Shown here one piece after another: positions 34,001-43,236 of a DNA stretch of 43,767 nucleotides. Below the pieces are notes generated by a model that was not told the DNA's origin, made no database searches, and saw only the letters and a list, made by a program, of their open reading frames with translations. Both the position numbers and the translations under genes were made by a program. This stretch comes from an uncultured Acidobacteriia bacterium (lineage in GTDB: Bacteria; Acidobacteriota; Terriglobia; Bryobacterales; Bryobacteraceae). The stretch lies in the NCBI GenBank assembly GCA_903925975.1, contig CAIYHG010000146.1, forward strand, positions 1 through 43,767. The letters are read 5' to 3'. Numbering within the stretch: the stretch's first letter is position 1; each line of letters begins with the position of its first letter.

Positions 34001-34957
34001 CTATTGCCCAGGAGCGTAGTAGCCGCGGCGCCAAGTGGCTTTCAGTCTTGGCACGCCCTTGGGAGGTTCCAGTTTCACTTGCAGCGAGTGATACTTCCCG
34101 TCGTGCCTTGAGTCCGCCGCGCTGAAACCGAGAATGTAGCGATTGCGCAATTCGAGGCCGATCTTGCCCGCGATGTCGGCCAACTCGCTTGGCGCCGCCG
34201 TAAACAGACGGCCACCCGTCTGCTCGGCGATCTCTTCCAGAAGTGCGGGGCCGGCCAGTTCCTCCGGAGACGCCGCCCCGCCATAGACGCCGATCGCATA
34301 GATCAGGGCGTCGCTCTCGCGCACCAACTCCCTGACTTCGTTTTCGTTATAGCGGCTGGCGTTGTCGCCGCCGTCGGAGATGATTAGCAGCGCCGTGCTC
34401 GACGCAGTGGATTTCTTCAGTTCATGCAGGCTCAAGACGATTGCGTCGAGCAGCGCGGTGCGGCCTTTGGCCTGGGTAAACGCAAGCCGGTTAGAGATCT
34501 CCTCCACGTCACGCGTCAGAGGAGCCGCCACCTTGGGTCCGTTGTTGAACTCCACCAGAAAGAACTCGTCTTCGGGGTTAGCGGTTTTGAAGAACTCGGC
34601 AGCCGCCCGGCGGGCCATATGCAATTTGTCCGCCATGCTGCCGCTGGTGTCAAACACCAGACCGACGGCGATCGGCGCATCCTCCATGGAAAAGACAGTC
34701 AGAGTCTGCTCGACGTCGCCATCGAAGACGCGGAAGTGCTGTTTTTCCAACCCGGTCACGGGCCGGTTCATCGCGTCGGCGACACTCACGGGAACCAGGA
34801 CCGTGGAGGAATCTACCCGGAGCGTGGCGCGGGGAACTTCGCCTTCCCGTGCTGAACCGGGTGGCATTGAGCGCTCGGCAACTCCTACCTGCGCCGCGAC
34901 AGGCATGACGGAGCCCGCCAGGACCAATGCCCAAGAAACTATGGGCAGCGCCTGCAT
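34001..34957 (-). CDS. Exported VWA-domain protein, acidobacterial type (paralogue)
   Basis: 318 residues. The signal peptide MQALPIVSWALVLAGSVMPV ends AAQ. STVLVPVSVADAMNRPVTGL precedes the VWA domain, with MIDAS VGLVFDTSGSMADKLHMARR and LIISDGGDNASRYNENEVRE. YILGFSAADSRHDGKYHSLQ and the C-terminal ATWRRGYYAPGQ are shared with the neighbour at 33044, marking a tandem duplication. GAGGGGAAAGCG is a good ribosome site, and TACAAT on the minus strand (34981-34976) is a candidate -10. It is divergent from comF. Confidence 0.89.
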   Translation of the reverse strand: MQALPIVSWALVLAGSVMPVAAQVGVAERSMPPGSAREGEVPRATLRVDSSTVLVPVSVADAMNRPVTGLEKQHFRVFDGDVEQTLTVFSMEDAPIAVGLVFDTSGSMADKLHMARRAAAEFFKTANPEDEFFLVEFNNGPKVAAPLTRDVEEISNRLAFTQAKGRTALLDAIVLSLHELKKSTASSTALLIISDGGDNASRYNENEVRELVRESDALIYAIGVYGGAASPEELAGPALLEEIAEQTGGRLFTAAPSELADIAGKIGLELRNRYILGFSAADSRHDGKYHSLQVKLEPPKGVPRLKATWRRGYYAPGQ

Positions 34958-35109
34958 CGCTTTCCCCTCGGAGGCATTGTACTTCGGGTGCGCGAGAACG
35001 GAACCCTATCTTTGTCCACGGGCGATGGAGGACTGGGAAATCATGTACAATGTTGTTTTAGCGGAGGTGGGTCTTCTCGAGTAGTTTCCCGAACTCCGGT
35101 TCCTCAGTA

Positions 35110-35889
35110 ATTCGACCAGCTTTCCACGCCCTTTTTTCGATCTTCTTCCCCGACGATTGCCGTATATGCAGCCGGCCTCTGACCGAGGCGTCGCGTATTC
35201 CGGTTTGCAGATCATGCCTGACCACCCCCGAACCGCTCGATGCGGAATTCTTCTGCGTCAGTTGCCGGACTCCTTTTCAAAACGCTTTCCCGTTGGATTC
35301 CGAAGGGCGTTGCGCTCTGTGCCGCAGCGGCCTCCGCGGCTTTGACGCCGCGTACTGCTTTGGGGCCTACGAGGGCGTGTTGCGCGACCTGATTCACCTA
35401 TTCAAGTATGCGGGCGTCAAGACGCTGGCTCGGCCTTTGGGCGATCTGCTGTCGGCGGCGTTGCCGCGCGGCGAACGGTTCGATGCCATTGCGGCGGTCC
35501 CCATGCACTGGATGCGACGCTGGCGGCGGGGCTATAACCAGTCGGAGTTATTGGCGGCGGATCTCTCGCGCCGGTGCGGGATTCCGGTGACCGCCTGCCT
35601 TGTACGCGGCCGCGTTACGGCAGCGCAGGCCGGGCTCAGCAATACGCGCCGCCGCCGGAATGTAGCAGGCGCGTTCCGTGTTCCGCCGCGCCGCGCCGGG
35701 AGCGTTGCAGGCAAGAGGATTCTGTTGATTGACGACGTCATGACGACCGGGTCGACCGCGTCGGCATGCGCCCAAGCCCTGAAGCGGGCTGGGGCGGAAC
35801 GCGTAGCGCTGCTGACAGCGGCGCGCGTTGACCGCCGGAGTTCGATTTTGCGCCCGGCGGAGTACTCCACCATGGGGGGATCCGGTTGA
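35110..35889 (+). CDS. comF: ComF family phosphoribosyltransferase-like protein; full-length frame lacks a canonical start
   Basis: The C-terminal PRTase-like domain is clear: [20 protein letters not shown] and [20 protein letters not shown] (PRPP-binding loop); ComF helps natural transformation in competent bacteria. The usual N-terminal zinc-finger part is also encoded in the same open frame: [20 protein letters not shown], then [16 protein letters not shown] and CALCRSG. The frame is open from 35062, but the first ATG/GTG/TTG is the TTG at 35293, which would discard most cysteines. The position given uses ATT 35110, 16 residues before the first Cys, the usual spacing; it is a guess. A sequencing error or unusual start could explain it. 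The HNH gene overlaps the stop by four bases. Confidence 0.75.
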   Translation: MRPAFHALFSIFFPDDCRICSRPLTEASRIPVCRSCLTTPEPLDAEFFCVSCRTPFQNAFPLDSEGRCALCRSGLRGFDAAYCFGAYEGVLRDLIHLFKYAGVKTLARPLGDLLSAALPRGERFDAIAAVPMHWMRRWRRGYNQSELLAADLSRRCGIPVTACLVRGRVTAAQAGLSNTRRRRNVAGAFRVPPRRAGSVAGKRILLIDDVMTTGSTASACAQALKRAGAERVALLTAARVDRRSSILRPAEYSTMGGSG

Positions 35890-36416
35890 AGATGCTCAGC
35901 GAACGATTACAGAAGCCCGTACTCGTATTGAACGCCAGCTACGAGCCCATCAACATCTGTGCGGCGCGCCGCGCCTTGGTGCTCGTTTTGAAGGGAGTGG
36001 CATCAGCCGAAGAGGAGTCTGCGGCCGCGGTGCATTCCGCGCGCGCGGCGCTTCGGCTGCCTTCCGTAATCCGGCTGCTCGAATACCGGCGTATTCCCCA
36101 CCAGACCAGGGCCTTATCGCGCAAGAACATTCTGATGCGCGACCGCTACACCTGCCAGTACTGCCACCGCATTCTGCCTTCGGGAGAATTGACGCTGGAC
36201 CACGTGGTTCCGCGCTCGCGCGCCGGTGAATCGGCGTGGGAGAACCTGGTAGCGTGCTGCCATTCGTGCAACAACCGCAAAGGGAGCCATACGCCAGAAG
36301 AGGCGGGCATGAAGTTGGCCCGTCAGCCCAAGCCTTTCAGCCTTCACACCAGCCGTCACCTGATGCGCATGCTGGGCCGGGCCGACGCACAGTGGCGTAA
36401 GTATCTGTTCTATTGA
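35886..36416 (+). CDS. HNH endonuclease
   Basis: 176 residues. [20 protein letters not shown] is the conserved N-terminus of a widespread HNH family; the nuclease core is [41 protein letters not shown] and [17 protein letters not shown], with zinc Cys pairs and the His-Asn-His catalytic residues. The TTG at 35886 overlaps the comF stop; an ATG at 35892 (MLSERL) is an alternative. The family is common and often chromosomally stable; no intron or mobile context is seen. Physiological substrate unknown. Confidence 0.9.
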   Translation: MKMLSERLQKPVLVLNASYEPINICAARRALVLVLKGVASAEEESAAAVHSARAALRLPSVIRLLEYRRIPHQTRALSRKNILMRDRYTCQYCHRILPSGELTLDHVVPRSRAGESAWENLVACCHSCNNRKGSHTPEEAGMKLARQPKPFSLHTSRHLMRMLGRADAQWRKYLFY

Positions 36417-36884
36417 TTCTTTGACAATCCGGCTTGGTGGCGGCTCCCAGTGCAGGCAGCAGAGGAAGTAGCTCGCTGCGGCGCCAGCGTTACGTAGGTT
36501 TTGGCGCTTCACCCTCCCTCACGGTCGGGCCTCGGAAAGAGCGGGAGCGTTACCCGCCGACGGGGCGCGAACCCTTCCCCGAAGCGCGTTCTCTCCGCTT
36601 CCGGGGTACCCACCGCAGTTTGTGGGTCGCTCTCAGATTTTGACTTTGAGCAGCTTAAGCCTTCTCTGCACTTCGCTCCGCGGCGATATACCCACCGCAT
36701 CTGTGTGTGATCTCCGCGTCAAAGGAAGGCCGCTGGCTGTCACGCAAACGCTCGGCCGGGATATTTCGCGCCGCCTTCGGCTTTTGCCCGCAGAGATGGT
36801 TCAGGCACTGCTCCCTAGCCAGTCGCGCCTCTGATCGGAATCGCGTCACGGTCCGGCGCGGCGGGCGCCGAACCGTGATTTGGG
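36417..36884. other. Intergenic stretch, no gene supported; terminator at its end
   Basis: 468 bases with several short frames on both strands but none with convincing composition or a ribosome site. It converges from the HNH gene and the chemoreceptor. The only clear structure is the hairpin at 36846-36878. Confidence 0.45.
36846..36878 (-). terminator. Hairpin after the chemoreceptor gene
   Basis: A 14-bp stem with one mismatch and loop GGCGG, six bases beyond the chemoreceptor stop on the minus strand. There is no strong T-run after it, so termination efficiency is uncertain. Confidence 0.5.
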
Positions 36885-38309
36885 CTACGCGGAGCCGACC
36901 ATCTCGCGCATTTGATGGACAAGGCCGCGCAAGGTTTCGGCGTGGCCGGTCAATTCGGCTCCGGCTGAGGCGCTTTGCTGCGCGCCCGCCGCGTTCTTCT
37001 GCGTCACTTGCTCCATTTGCACGACGGCGCGCTGGATTTGATCCATGCCGTGGGCCTGTTCCTGGCTGCCCTGATTCACCTGATCCACCAGCGCTTTGAT
37101 GCGCGCGGAACTTTCCGTCATGGCCCGAACCGCTCCCGCCATTTGGTCCAGACGCGCATTGCCGTCCTTCGATGTCTCGATCGATTCCTCGATCAACGCC
37201 GCGGTGTCGCGGGCCGCCTGGGCGCATCGTTGCGCCAGATTGCGAACTTCGTCCGCCACAACGGCAAACCCCAAGCCGGCTTCTCCGGCGCGGGCGGCCT
37301 CCACCGCTGCGTTGAGGGCCAGGATATTGGTCTGGAATGCAATCTCGTCGATTACCTTGATGATGCGCGCAATCTTGTTGCTCGAGGCATCGATCTCCTT
37401 CATCTTGTCAACCATGCGACTGAGCGTCTGGTTGACCTGCGCCGCGCCGTTTTCGGATTGCTGCATCAAACCGGCCACTTCCAGAGCGTGGTCGGCGTTC
37501 TTGCGCGTAATGGAGGTGATTTCCTCGGTGGACGCCGAAGTCTCCTGAAGCGAAGCCGCCTGTTCGGAAGCACCCTGGGCTACCGACTGGCCCGCTGACG
37601 ATACCTGCGACGCGGCGCTGGCCACCTGCTCGGCGCCGTCCGCCATATTCGCCGCCAGCCCTCGAAGTTCCCGGTTGGCCCGACTGACCAACCAGAGCAC
37701 TCCCGCTCCCGCCAGCGCAGCCAGCAAAGAGAACCCGATCACCAGCCCATTCATTCTCGCCGTCTTCGCCGCGGCGTCGGAAGATGCAAGCGCCAGCTTC
37801 CGGCTTTGGCCTTCCACTACCAGGTTGGCCTGCTTGGAAATTTCCTCTAACCGCGGCTGGGCGCGCTGCGAGAACGCGGTCAGCGCCGCGTCCATCTGCT
37901 GGTTGGCGATGGCCCGGCGTTGTTCGTCATGCGCCTGCCTCACCAAATCTTCCTGCTGCGACAGCACCTCCGCCTGGGAGCGAACATCCGTGGTTTCGGC
38001 AATCGCGCGAAACTCGGTGAGCGCCTTGGTCAAACCGTCCGCCGCGCTCAGAAAACGGCGGTGGAACTCGTCGGCGCCCGCCAGATCGCCCAGCATCGAC
38101 GCCAGGACCCCCGCGCGTTCGTTGTTTGCCATTTCGGCCGCCGCCGCTTTCGCCACGCCCGCCAGATACTGCTGGCGGGCGTCCAGGTTCACGGCCCTGC
38201 TCAGCGCGGTGTTCAAATCCCGCGTGATGAAGAATGCGCAGGCGCCCAGCACCAGCACGAACGTCATCATGACTCCAAAACCGCCGAATAGCTTCTTCCC
38301 CAAACTCAT
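36885..38309 (-). CDS. Methyl-accepting chemotaxis protein
   Basis: 474 residues. The first membrane helix is about residues 7-29; the periplasmic four-helix-bundle sensor region follows ([20 protein letters not shown], then [20 protein letters not shown]), with the second helix at about 187-208. A short linker leads directly to the signalling coiled coil. The hairpin tip is [20 protein letters not shown] then [20 protein letters not shown], typical of the 36-heptad-class CheA/CheW-binding tip. No canonical HAMP is obvious. GGGGAG with a 6-base spacer supports ATG 38309 over in-frame ATGs at 38315 and 38420. It follows the TonB-C gene after 32 bases. Confidence 0.93.
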   Translation of the reverse strand: MSLGKKLFGGFGVMMTFVLVLGACAFFITRDLNTALSRAVNLDARQQYLAGVAKAAAAEMANNERAGVLASMLGDLAGADEFHRRFLSAADGLTKALTEFRAIAETTDVRSQAEVLSQQEDLVRQAHDEQRRAIANQQMDAALTAFSQRAQPRLEEISKQANLVVEGQSRKLALASSDAAAKTARMNGLVIGFSLLAALAGAGVLWLVSRANRELRGLAANMADGAEQVASAASQVSSAGQSVAQGASEQAASLQETSASTEEITSITRKNADHALEVAGLMQQSENGAAQVNQTLSRMVDKMKEIDASSNKIARIIKVIDEIAFQTNILALNAAVEAARAGEAGLGFAVVADEVRNLAQRCAQAARDTAALIEESIETSKDGNARLDQMAGAVRAMTESSARIKALVDQVNQGSQEQAHGMDQIQRAVVQMEQVTQKNAAGAQQSASAGAELTGHAETLRGLVHQMREMVGSA

Positions 38310-38341
38310 TTGCATCTCCCCGCCTGACAGGCGACTTTCCC

Positions 38342-38677
38342 TTACTTCACAAATTTGAAGGTTACCGGCGCAACCACCCGTACCGGTTTCCCGTCCGCCA
38401 ACGCGGGACGGAACTTCCACCTCATCAGCGCCTCGGCGCCGGCCCTGGTCAGCACCGGATTGCCGCTGACTATGTTCACCTTCTCCACGGAGCCGCTTTC
38501 TCCCACGACGGCCTCTAACTCCACCACGCCGGAAATGTTCAACTGCTTGGCCAGATCGGGATAGAAGGGCTCAACCTTCGTAACGACGGCGCTCGACGCC
38601 TCCGCCGCGGTGAGTTTCTTATCCTGGCAAAACCCCACCGTTGCCAGAGCCAACACGCAGAATAGTAAACGTTTCAT
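38342..38677 (-). CDS. TonB C-terminal-domain protein, exported
   Basis: 111 residues. The signal peptide [17 protein letters not shown] is followed directly by a TonB C-terminal domain: [40 protein letters not shown] and [20 protein letters not shown]. The N-terminal anchor and Pro-rich arm of a true energy transducer are missing, so it is a periplasmic TonB-C module rather than TonB itself. AGGA about eight bases before the ATG supports the start. It lies just upstream of the chemoreceptor on the same strand, suggesting a link to outer-membrane-coupled sensing (inference). Confidence 0.86.
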   Translation of the reverse strand: MKRLLFCVLALATVGFCQDKKLTAAEASSAVVTKVEPFYPDLAKQLNISGVVELEAVVGESGSVEKVNIVSGNPVLTRAGAEALMRWKFRPALADGKPVRVVAPVTFKFVK

Positions 38678-38838
38678 CGATATTCCTGAGCCTCCTTGGG
38701 TCTCGTTTCACTCATCGGTAAAAAGGGGCGAAAACATTAGGAATAGGCGCGGGATCGCACCACCGGCGCCGCAAGATGTGCGGGGCGGCACCAACCGGGG
38801 GTTTGAGTCCTTGTTTTCCGGAAATCCGGGGCCGCACA

Positions 38839-39276
38839 ATGAAGACTCTGAACATGGGTAACGTCTCTCCCTTGCGACCCGCGACAATACTCGTCGTGGA
38901 CGATCAGGAAATGGTACGCGTAACCATCGCAGCCATGCTGTCGCGCCTGGGGTTCCGCGTCCGAAGCACCGGAAGTTCCCATGACGCGCTGCACATGGCG
39001 CGGTGGCTCGCCGGCCCCATCGACCTCCTCCTCTCGGACGTATTGCTGCCCGATATCAACGGCCCCGATCTGGCCGACGCGTTCGTGGCGCTGCGGCCCG
39101 AGTGCCGCGTGCTGTTTGTCGCGGGATACTCCGGCCACCCGCTGGTCACCGAGCGGATCCTCCCCCGCGGCGACGCGTTCCTCGCCAAGCCGTTCCTTCC
39201 GCACGACCTGGAGGAGAAGGTGCGCGAAGCTCTGGCGATGCCGCGGCGGGAACGTGTGCTCCACGCCGGCTGCTGA
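38839..39276 (+). CDS. Stand-alone CheY-like response regulator
   Basis: 145 residues with a single receiver domain. ATILVVDDQEMVRVTIAAML carries the acidic pair, LLLSDVLLPDINGPDLADAF the phospho-acceptor Asp67, and LAKPFLPHDLEEKV the conserved Lys. There is no output domain; a 15-residue N-terminal extension precedes it. An in-frame ATG at 38776 would add 21 residues of unlikely composition, so 38839 is used. It is divergent from the TonB-C/chemoreceptor pair and 81 bases upstream of the NtrY-like kinase, so it could serve either. Confidence 0.9.
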   Translation: MKTLNMGNVSPLRPATILVVDDQEMVRVTIAAMLSRLGFRVRSTGSSHDALHMARWLAGPIDLLLSDVLLPDINGPDLADAFVALRPECRVLFVAGYSGHPLVTERILPRGDAFLAKPFLPHDLEEKVREALAMPRRERVLHAGC

Positions 39277-39331
39277 CCCCAAGGCTCAGCGCAAACGATT
39301 GTTTCCATTGGGCAAATTCCCTCGCAGCCGC

Positions 39332-39337
39332 CTATAA
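39332..39337 (+). promoter_or_regulatory. -10 consensus before the NtrY-like gene
   Basis: TATAAT 20 bases before the ATG at 39358, followed by GAGG and TAGGG. TTGGGC at 39307-39312 could be a -35 at a long 19-base spacing. Confidence 0.4.
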
Positions 39338-39357
39338 TCGAGGAATAGGGCTCGCCT

Positions 39358-41466
39358 ATGCGAAAACGCCTGGTTTACGGCTCCGCGATCGTGCTGCTGG
39401 CGCTCTCGGTATTGTTCGTCGCCTGGCAGGGCTCCTTCCATCTGCGCAGTTTCGGCCCATCCAATCCGCAGGAAACGCTGATCTTCTGGGCCATCTCTAT
39501 CCTGAATTTCGCCCTGATGGTGGCTCTGGGATGGGTGCTCACGCGCACCGCGATCAAGCTCTACGTGGACCGGCAGGCCAACCGGGAAGGCTCGCGCATC
39601 CGTACCAAGCTGGTGCTGGGCGGCCTCGCCCTGAGCATTGTTCCCGTGTTCTGCCTGGTGCTGTTCGGCGTGGAAGTGCTCAACGTAAACATGAAGGCCT
39701 GGTTCACCAAACCTGCCGAAGAGCAACTCCGCATTCTGAACAGCTTCGCCTCCCAGCTAAGGAAGGATACGCAGGACAAAACCGAGGCGAGGGCGGCCCT
39801 ATTGGCGATGGAACCCGAGGCGCGGGGGTTGCTCACGGCGGGAACGGCGTCGCCCGGATTTCTGGAACGTTTCTGCAAGGAGCAGGGCCTGGTGGCGGCG
39901 GCCGTATACGGCCCCTCCGGATTCCGCCCGGTGGCCTCGTGGACCGGGACGGTCCCCGCCAAGGAATCCATCGTCGTCGCGCGCCGGCCGGTCCAGTTGG
40001 AGGGCAAGAGCATCGGCTTCGCGGAGGTAGCCGCGCAGGAGCCGCTCGATATCGCCCAGGCCCGTGCGGAGATGGACCGCCAGTACCAGGAGCAAGGCGT
40101 CCTCTACGAAAACCGCAAGACCATCCGCTTCAATTACATGATGCTGATGGGGCTGATTACGCTGTTTGTGCTATCGGTGGCCACCTGGCTCGCCCTCTTC
40201 CTGGCCAAGCAAATCAGCGTGCCGATCACGGCGCTGCTTGAAGCCGCGCGGGAAGTCAGCCGGGGCAACCTCTCGCACCGGCTCGACGTGAAAGCCACCG
40301 ACGAACTGGGCGCGCTGGTCCGCAGCTTCAACAGCATGACCGAGGAACTGGAGACCGGAAGCCGCGAGTTGGACAGGCGGCGGCGATTCACCGAAGCCAT
40401 CCTGGAGAGCATACCAAGCGGCGTCATCTCGATCGGCCCCGACGGCTCGATCCTGCGCGTGAACCGCGCGCTCGACAAGATTTTCCCGCCGGAGCGGGCA
40501 CAGGCGGCCACGCGCCTCGAAGACCTCTTCTCGCGCGACGACGCCGCTCGCATCAAGCACCTCATGAAGCGCGCCCGCCGCGCCGGGTCGGCGTCCACCG
40601 CCATGGAACTGCGCGCCGGCGGACGCAAGCTCCAAATCGAAGTCACGGTCTCCTCGCTTGAAGAGAACATCCCTTCGGGTTTCGTGGTGGTTCTTGAAGA
40701 TGCCACCGAGTTATTGCGCGCGCAGAAGGCCGAGGCCTGGCACGAAGTGGCGCGCCGGGTAGCGCACGAAATCAAGAACCCCCTTACGCCGATTTCGCTT
40801 TCGGCCGAGCGCATCGAGCGGCAGATGGAGAAACTCGCGCTCCCCGAACAGACCGCCCGCATCGTGAGGGATTGCACGGGAACCATCGCGCAATCTGTGG
40901 AGTCGGTGAAAACGCTGGTGGACGAGTTTTCGCAGTACGCCCGGTTCCCCTCGGCGCTGCCGGTCCCGTCGGATCTGAACGAGGTGGTTCAGGAAGCGCT
41001 GGCCATCTTCCACGGCCGCCTGGACGCGGTATCCATGAGCGCCGACCTGGCGCCCGGATTGCCGCCCGTTAATCTCGACCGCGAGCAGTTCCGCCGCGTG
41101 ATCGTCAATCTGGTGGACAACGCCGCCGAAGCTATGCAGGACGCACTGGTGAAGCAGTTGCACATCGCCACACGGCTCGGCCCGGGCGGCGAAACCGTGG
41201 AATTGATCGTAGCCGATACCGGGTGCGGCATCGGCCCTGAAGACAAGGAGAAGCTCTTCCTGCCCTACTTTTCGACAAAGAACCGCGGCACCGGCCTGGG
41301 GCTTGCCATAGCCAGCCACATCGTCGCGGAGCACGGCGCGCACATCCGCGTGGAGGATAACCGGCCCGTAGGCGCGCGGTTCACGGTGGATCTACCCACC
41401 ATCTCGGAGGCGGACCCCGGCGAACCCGGCCAGCCCGCGGCTTCCCCCGCGGCGGTGATCCTATGA
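39358..41466 (+). CDS. ntrY: NtrY-like sensor histidine kinase
   Basis: 702 residues. N-terminal membrane helices are at about 5-23, 40-62 and 84-106; an extracytoplasmic region runs to a fourth helix at about 261-284. HAMP follows (QISVPITALLEAAREVSRGN then FNSMTEEL), then a PAS domain (about 340-450), a HisKA with VARRVAHEIKNPLTPISLSA and phospho-acceptor His470, and a HATPase with VNLVDNAAEAM (N box), VADTGCGIGPEDKEKLF (G1) and RGTGLGLAIASHIVAEHGA (G2). This order is that of NtrY, which controls nitrogen-related or envelope/redox genes through NtrX. The next gene's ATG overlaps its stop by four bases. Confidence 0.93.
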   Translation: MRKRLVYGSAIVLLALSVLFVAWQGSFHLRSFGPSNPQETLIFWAISILNFALMVALGWVLTRTAIKLYVDRQANREGSRIRTKLVLGGLALSIVPVFCLVLFGVEVLNVNMKAWFTKPAEEQLRILNSFASQLRKDTQDKTEARAALLAMEPEARGLLTAGTASPGFLERFCKEQGLVAAAVYGPSGFRPVASWTGTVPAKESIVVARRPVQLEGKSIGFAEVAAQEPLDIAQARAEMDRQYQEQGVLYENRKTIRFNYMMLMGLITLFVLSVATWLALFLAKQISVPITALLEAAREVSRGNLSHRLDVKATDELGALVRSFNSMTEELETGSRELDRRRRFTEAILESIPSGVISIGPDGSILRVNRALDKIFPPERAQAATRLEDLFSRDDAARIKHLMKRARRAGSASTAMELRAGGRKLQIEVTVSSLEENIPSGFVVVLEDATELLRAQKAEAWHEVARRVAHEIKNPLTPISLSAERIERQMEKLALPEQTARIVRDCTGTIAQSVESVKTLVDEFSQYARFPSALPVPSDLNEVVQEALAIFHGRLDAVSMSADLAPGLPPVNLDREQFRRVIVNLVDNAAEAMQDALVKQLHIATRLGPGGETVELIVADTGCGIGPEDKEKLFLPYFSTKNRGTGLGLAIASHIVAEHGAHIRVEDNRPVGARFTVDLPTISEADPGEPGQPAASPAAVIL

Positions 41467-42830
41467 GGGCACGCCGCATCCTGGTAGTGGACGACGAACC
41501 GGGCATTCGCCAATCGCTCAGCGGTGCGCTCGAGGACGAAGGCTACGACACCGCCTCGGCCGAAAGCGGCGAGGCCTGCCTGGCCGCCCTTCCCGGAGGC
41601 TTCGAACTAATTCTGCTCGACGTGTGGCTTCCCGGAATAGACGGCATGGAGACGCTCGCCCGCATTCAGGAAATCCCGTTCGCCGAACGCCCCGTGGTGG
41701 TCATGATTTCCGGCCACGGCAGCATCGAGGCGGCCGTGAAGGCGACCAAACTCGGCGCCTTCGATTTCCTCGAAAAGCCGCTGTCTCTTAATAAGGTCTC
41801 GGTGGTGGTGAAGAACGCTCTGGACCACCTCCAGCTGAGCCTCGAAAACAGCCGCCTCAAGGGCGACACCGGCTCGCGGCATCGCATCATCGGGGAAAGC
41901 GTCTCGATGAAGGCGCTGCGCCAGCAAATGGGGCTGATGGCCGGCACCAACGGACGCGTGCTGATATTCGGCGAAAGCGGCGTGGGCAAGGAACTCGTGG
42001 CCCACGCGCTTCACGCCATGAGCCCGCGCGCCGCCGAGCCTTTCGTGGAGGTGAACTGCGCGGCCATTCCCGAAGAGCTGATCGAAAGCGAACTGTTCGG
42101 CCACCTGAAGGGCAGTTTCCCCGGCGCGCTCGATGACAAGACGGGCAAGTTCCGCAAGGCCGACGGCGGTTCGCTTTTCCTCGACGAAGTAGGCGACATG
42201 AGCCTGCGCACCCAGGCCAAAGTGCTGCGCGTTCTCGAAGAGCAGCGCTTCGAGCCGGTAGGCGCCGCCGAATCGGCGCAGGTGGACGTGCGCGTGATCG
42301 CTTCCACCAACAAGAACCTGGATGACGAAATCGAGCGAGGCAACTTCCGCGAGGACCTGTTCTACCGCCTGAACGTAATCCCATTCTTCGTTCCGCCCTT
42401 GCGCGAGCGCCTGGAAGACATTCCGCTGCTGGCCGACCATTTCCTGCGCGAGTTCACCACCGCGTACGGCCGCAAGCCCAAGGAACTCACGCCCGAGGCC
42501 TATGCCCTGCTGGCCGAATATCGTTGGCCGGGCAACGTCAGGGAATTGAAGAACCTGATCGAGCGGATCGTGATTATGAACCCGCAGGTCCGCGTGGACG
42601 CGCGCCATATCCCGCTGCACCCCTCGCGCCGCCCGCCGGAGCGGACCGCCGAGCGTTTCGGCAGCCTCCAGGAAGTGCGCGAAGCCGCCGAGCGGGAGTA
42701 CATCCTCAAGAAGTTGGAGGAGACCAGCGGCAACGTCACGCGCACCGCCGAAATCCTGGGCCTGGAGCGCAGCCACCTCTACCGCAAGATGAAGGCCTTG
42801 GGCATAGGGCCAAAAGAACAGACGCCGTAG
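41463..42830 (+). CDS. ntrX: NtrX-like sigma-54-dependent response regulator with altered GAFTGA loop
   Basis: 455 residues. The receiver domain (1-120) has LILLDVWLPGIDG with Asp53 and FDFLEKPLSLNKV. The AAA+ domain (about 140-375) has Walker A GESGVGKE, Walker B GGSLFLDEVGDM and arginine-finger region FREDLFYRLNVIPFFVPPLR. The L1 loop that contacts sigma-54 is Gly217-Ser-Phe-Pro220-Gly-Ala instead of the usual G(A/S)FTGA. The C-terminal Fis-type helix-turn-helix is REYILKKLEETSGNVTRTAE then RSHLYRKMKALGI. The Pro at the normally invariant Thr position may disable sigma-54 activation; many NtrX-type regulators act on sigma-70 promoters. Confidence 0.93.
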   Translation: MRARRILVVDDEPGIRQSLSGALEDEGYDTASAESGEACLAALPGGFELILLDVWLPGIDGMETLARIQEIPFAERPVVVMISGHGSIEAAVKATKLGAFDFLEKPLSLNKVSVVVKNALDHLQLSLENSRLKGDTGSRHRIIGESVSMKALRQQMGLMAGTNGRVLIFGESGVGKELVAHALHAMSPRAAEPFVEVNCAAIPEELIESELFGHLKGSFPGALDDKTGKFRKADGGSLFLDEVGDMSLRTQAKVLRVLEEQRFEPVGAAESAQVDVRVIASTNKNLDDEIERGNFREDLFYRLNVIPFFVPPLRERLEDIPLLADHFLREFTTAYGRKPKELTPEAYALLAEYRWPGNVRELKNLIERIVIMNPQVRVDARHIPLHPSRRPPERTAERFGSLQEVREAAEREYILKKLEETSGNVTRTAEILGLERSHLYRKMKALGIGPKEQTP

Positions 42831-42842
42831 CCCCGCAAATCG

Positions 42843-42934
42843 CCCCGAGCCCGCGCCCCGCCCCAGGTGGCGCAGGCCTTCAGCCTGCAGTCGCGGACTC
42901 TCCAGTCCGCGATGCCGAGCCCCGCTCGGCTGCT
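42843..42934. repeat. 92-bp triple-hairpin repeat, copy 1
   Basis: Contains three nested stems: GCAGGCCTTCAGCCTGC, TCGCGGACT...AGTCCGCGA and GCCGAGCCCCGCTCGGC. It matches copy 2 at 43422-43513 at 90 of 92 positions in the same orientation. Confidence 0.75.
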
Positions 42935-43020
42935 CCCGGCAGGCCGATAGCCCCGATAGCCCACGCCGTTTGATCCCCGCCTCCACGCCGTTGCCGGCAG
43001 GAACTAGTGGCGTCGCGCCA

Positions 43021-43236
43021 TCATGCCGGCCGGCGAAGCGGCGGCGTCACGGCGTATTCTACCGACATGGGATTCGCCATGCGCTTCGAAGCGTCGAGAA
43101 TCTCGAAGCTCACCATGTTGCCGTCGCCGTCGTAATCCAGGATGACGCCGGGCTTATCCTGATCGCTTTCCGCAACCGGCGCGTCGCTCAGCAGCACGCT
43201 GAGGACGTCCACTTCGGGGTCATAGGCTACCTTCAT
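43021..43236 (-). CDS. DUF2283 domain protein (antitoxin-like)
   Basis: 71 residues. MKVAYDPEVDVLSVLLSDAP and GVILDYDGDGNMVSFEILDA are the DUF2283 signature. The family is often encoded next to DUF4258 proteins and is suspected to be the antitoxin half of small toxin-antitoxin-like pairs; function is not proven. The ATG overlaps the stop of the upstream DUF4258 frame by three bases (ATGA), so the two are co-translated. Confidence 0.88.
   Translation of the reverse strand: MKVAYDPEVDVLSVLLSDAPVAESDQDKPGVILDYDGDGNMVSFEILDASKRMANPMSVEYAVTPPLRRPA

Noticed and set aside
34362-35084. 240-codon open frame on the plus strand ending just before comF
   Set aside because: Antisense to the VWA gene with Ser/Arg-rich composition; considered as a possible source of the comF start but its frame stops at 35084.
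38678-38838. Riboswitch in the leader of the CheY-like gene
   Set aside because: GC-rich with short complementary runs, but no conserved core of a known class could be recognised.
39003-40241. 412-codon open frame on the plus strand
   Set aside because: It straddles the CheY-like and NtrY-like genes in another frame; Arg/Gly/Pro-rich composition typical of a GC-rich shadow, while both real genes have complete family motifs.
41607-42986. 459-codon open frame on the minus strand
   Set aside because: Antisense to ntrX throughout; its N-terminal part is only the translated 92-bp repeat.
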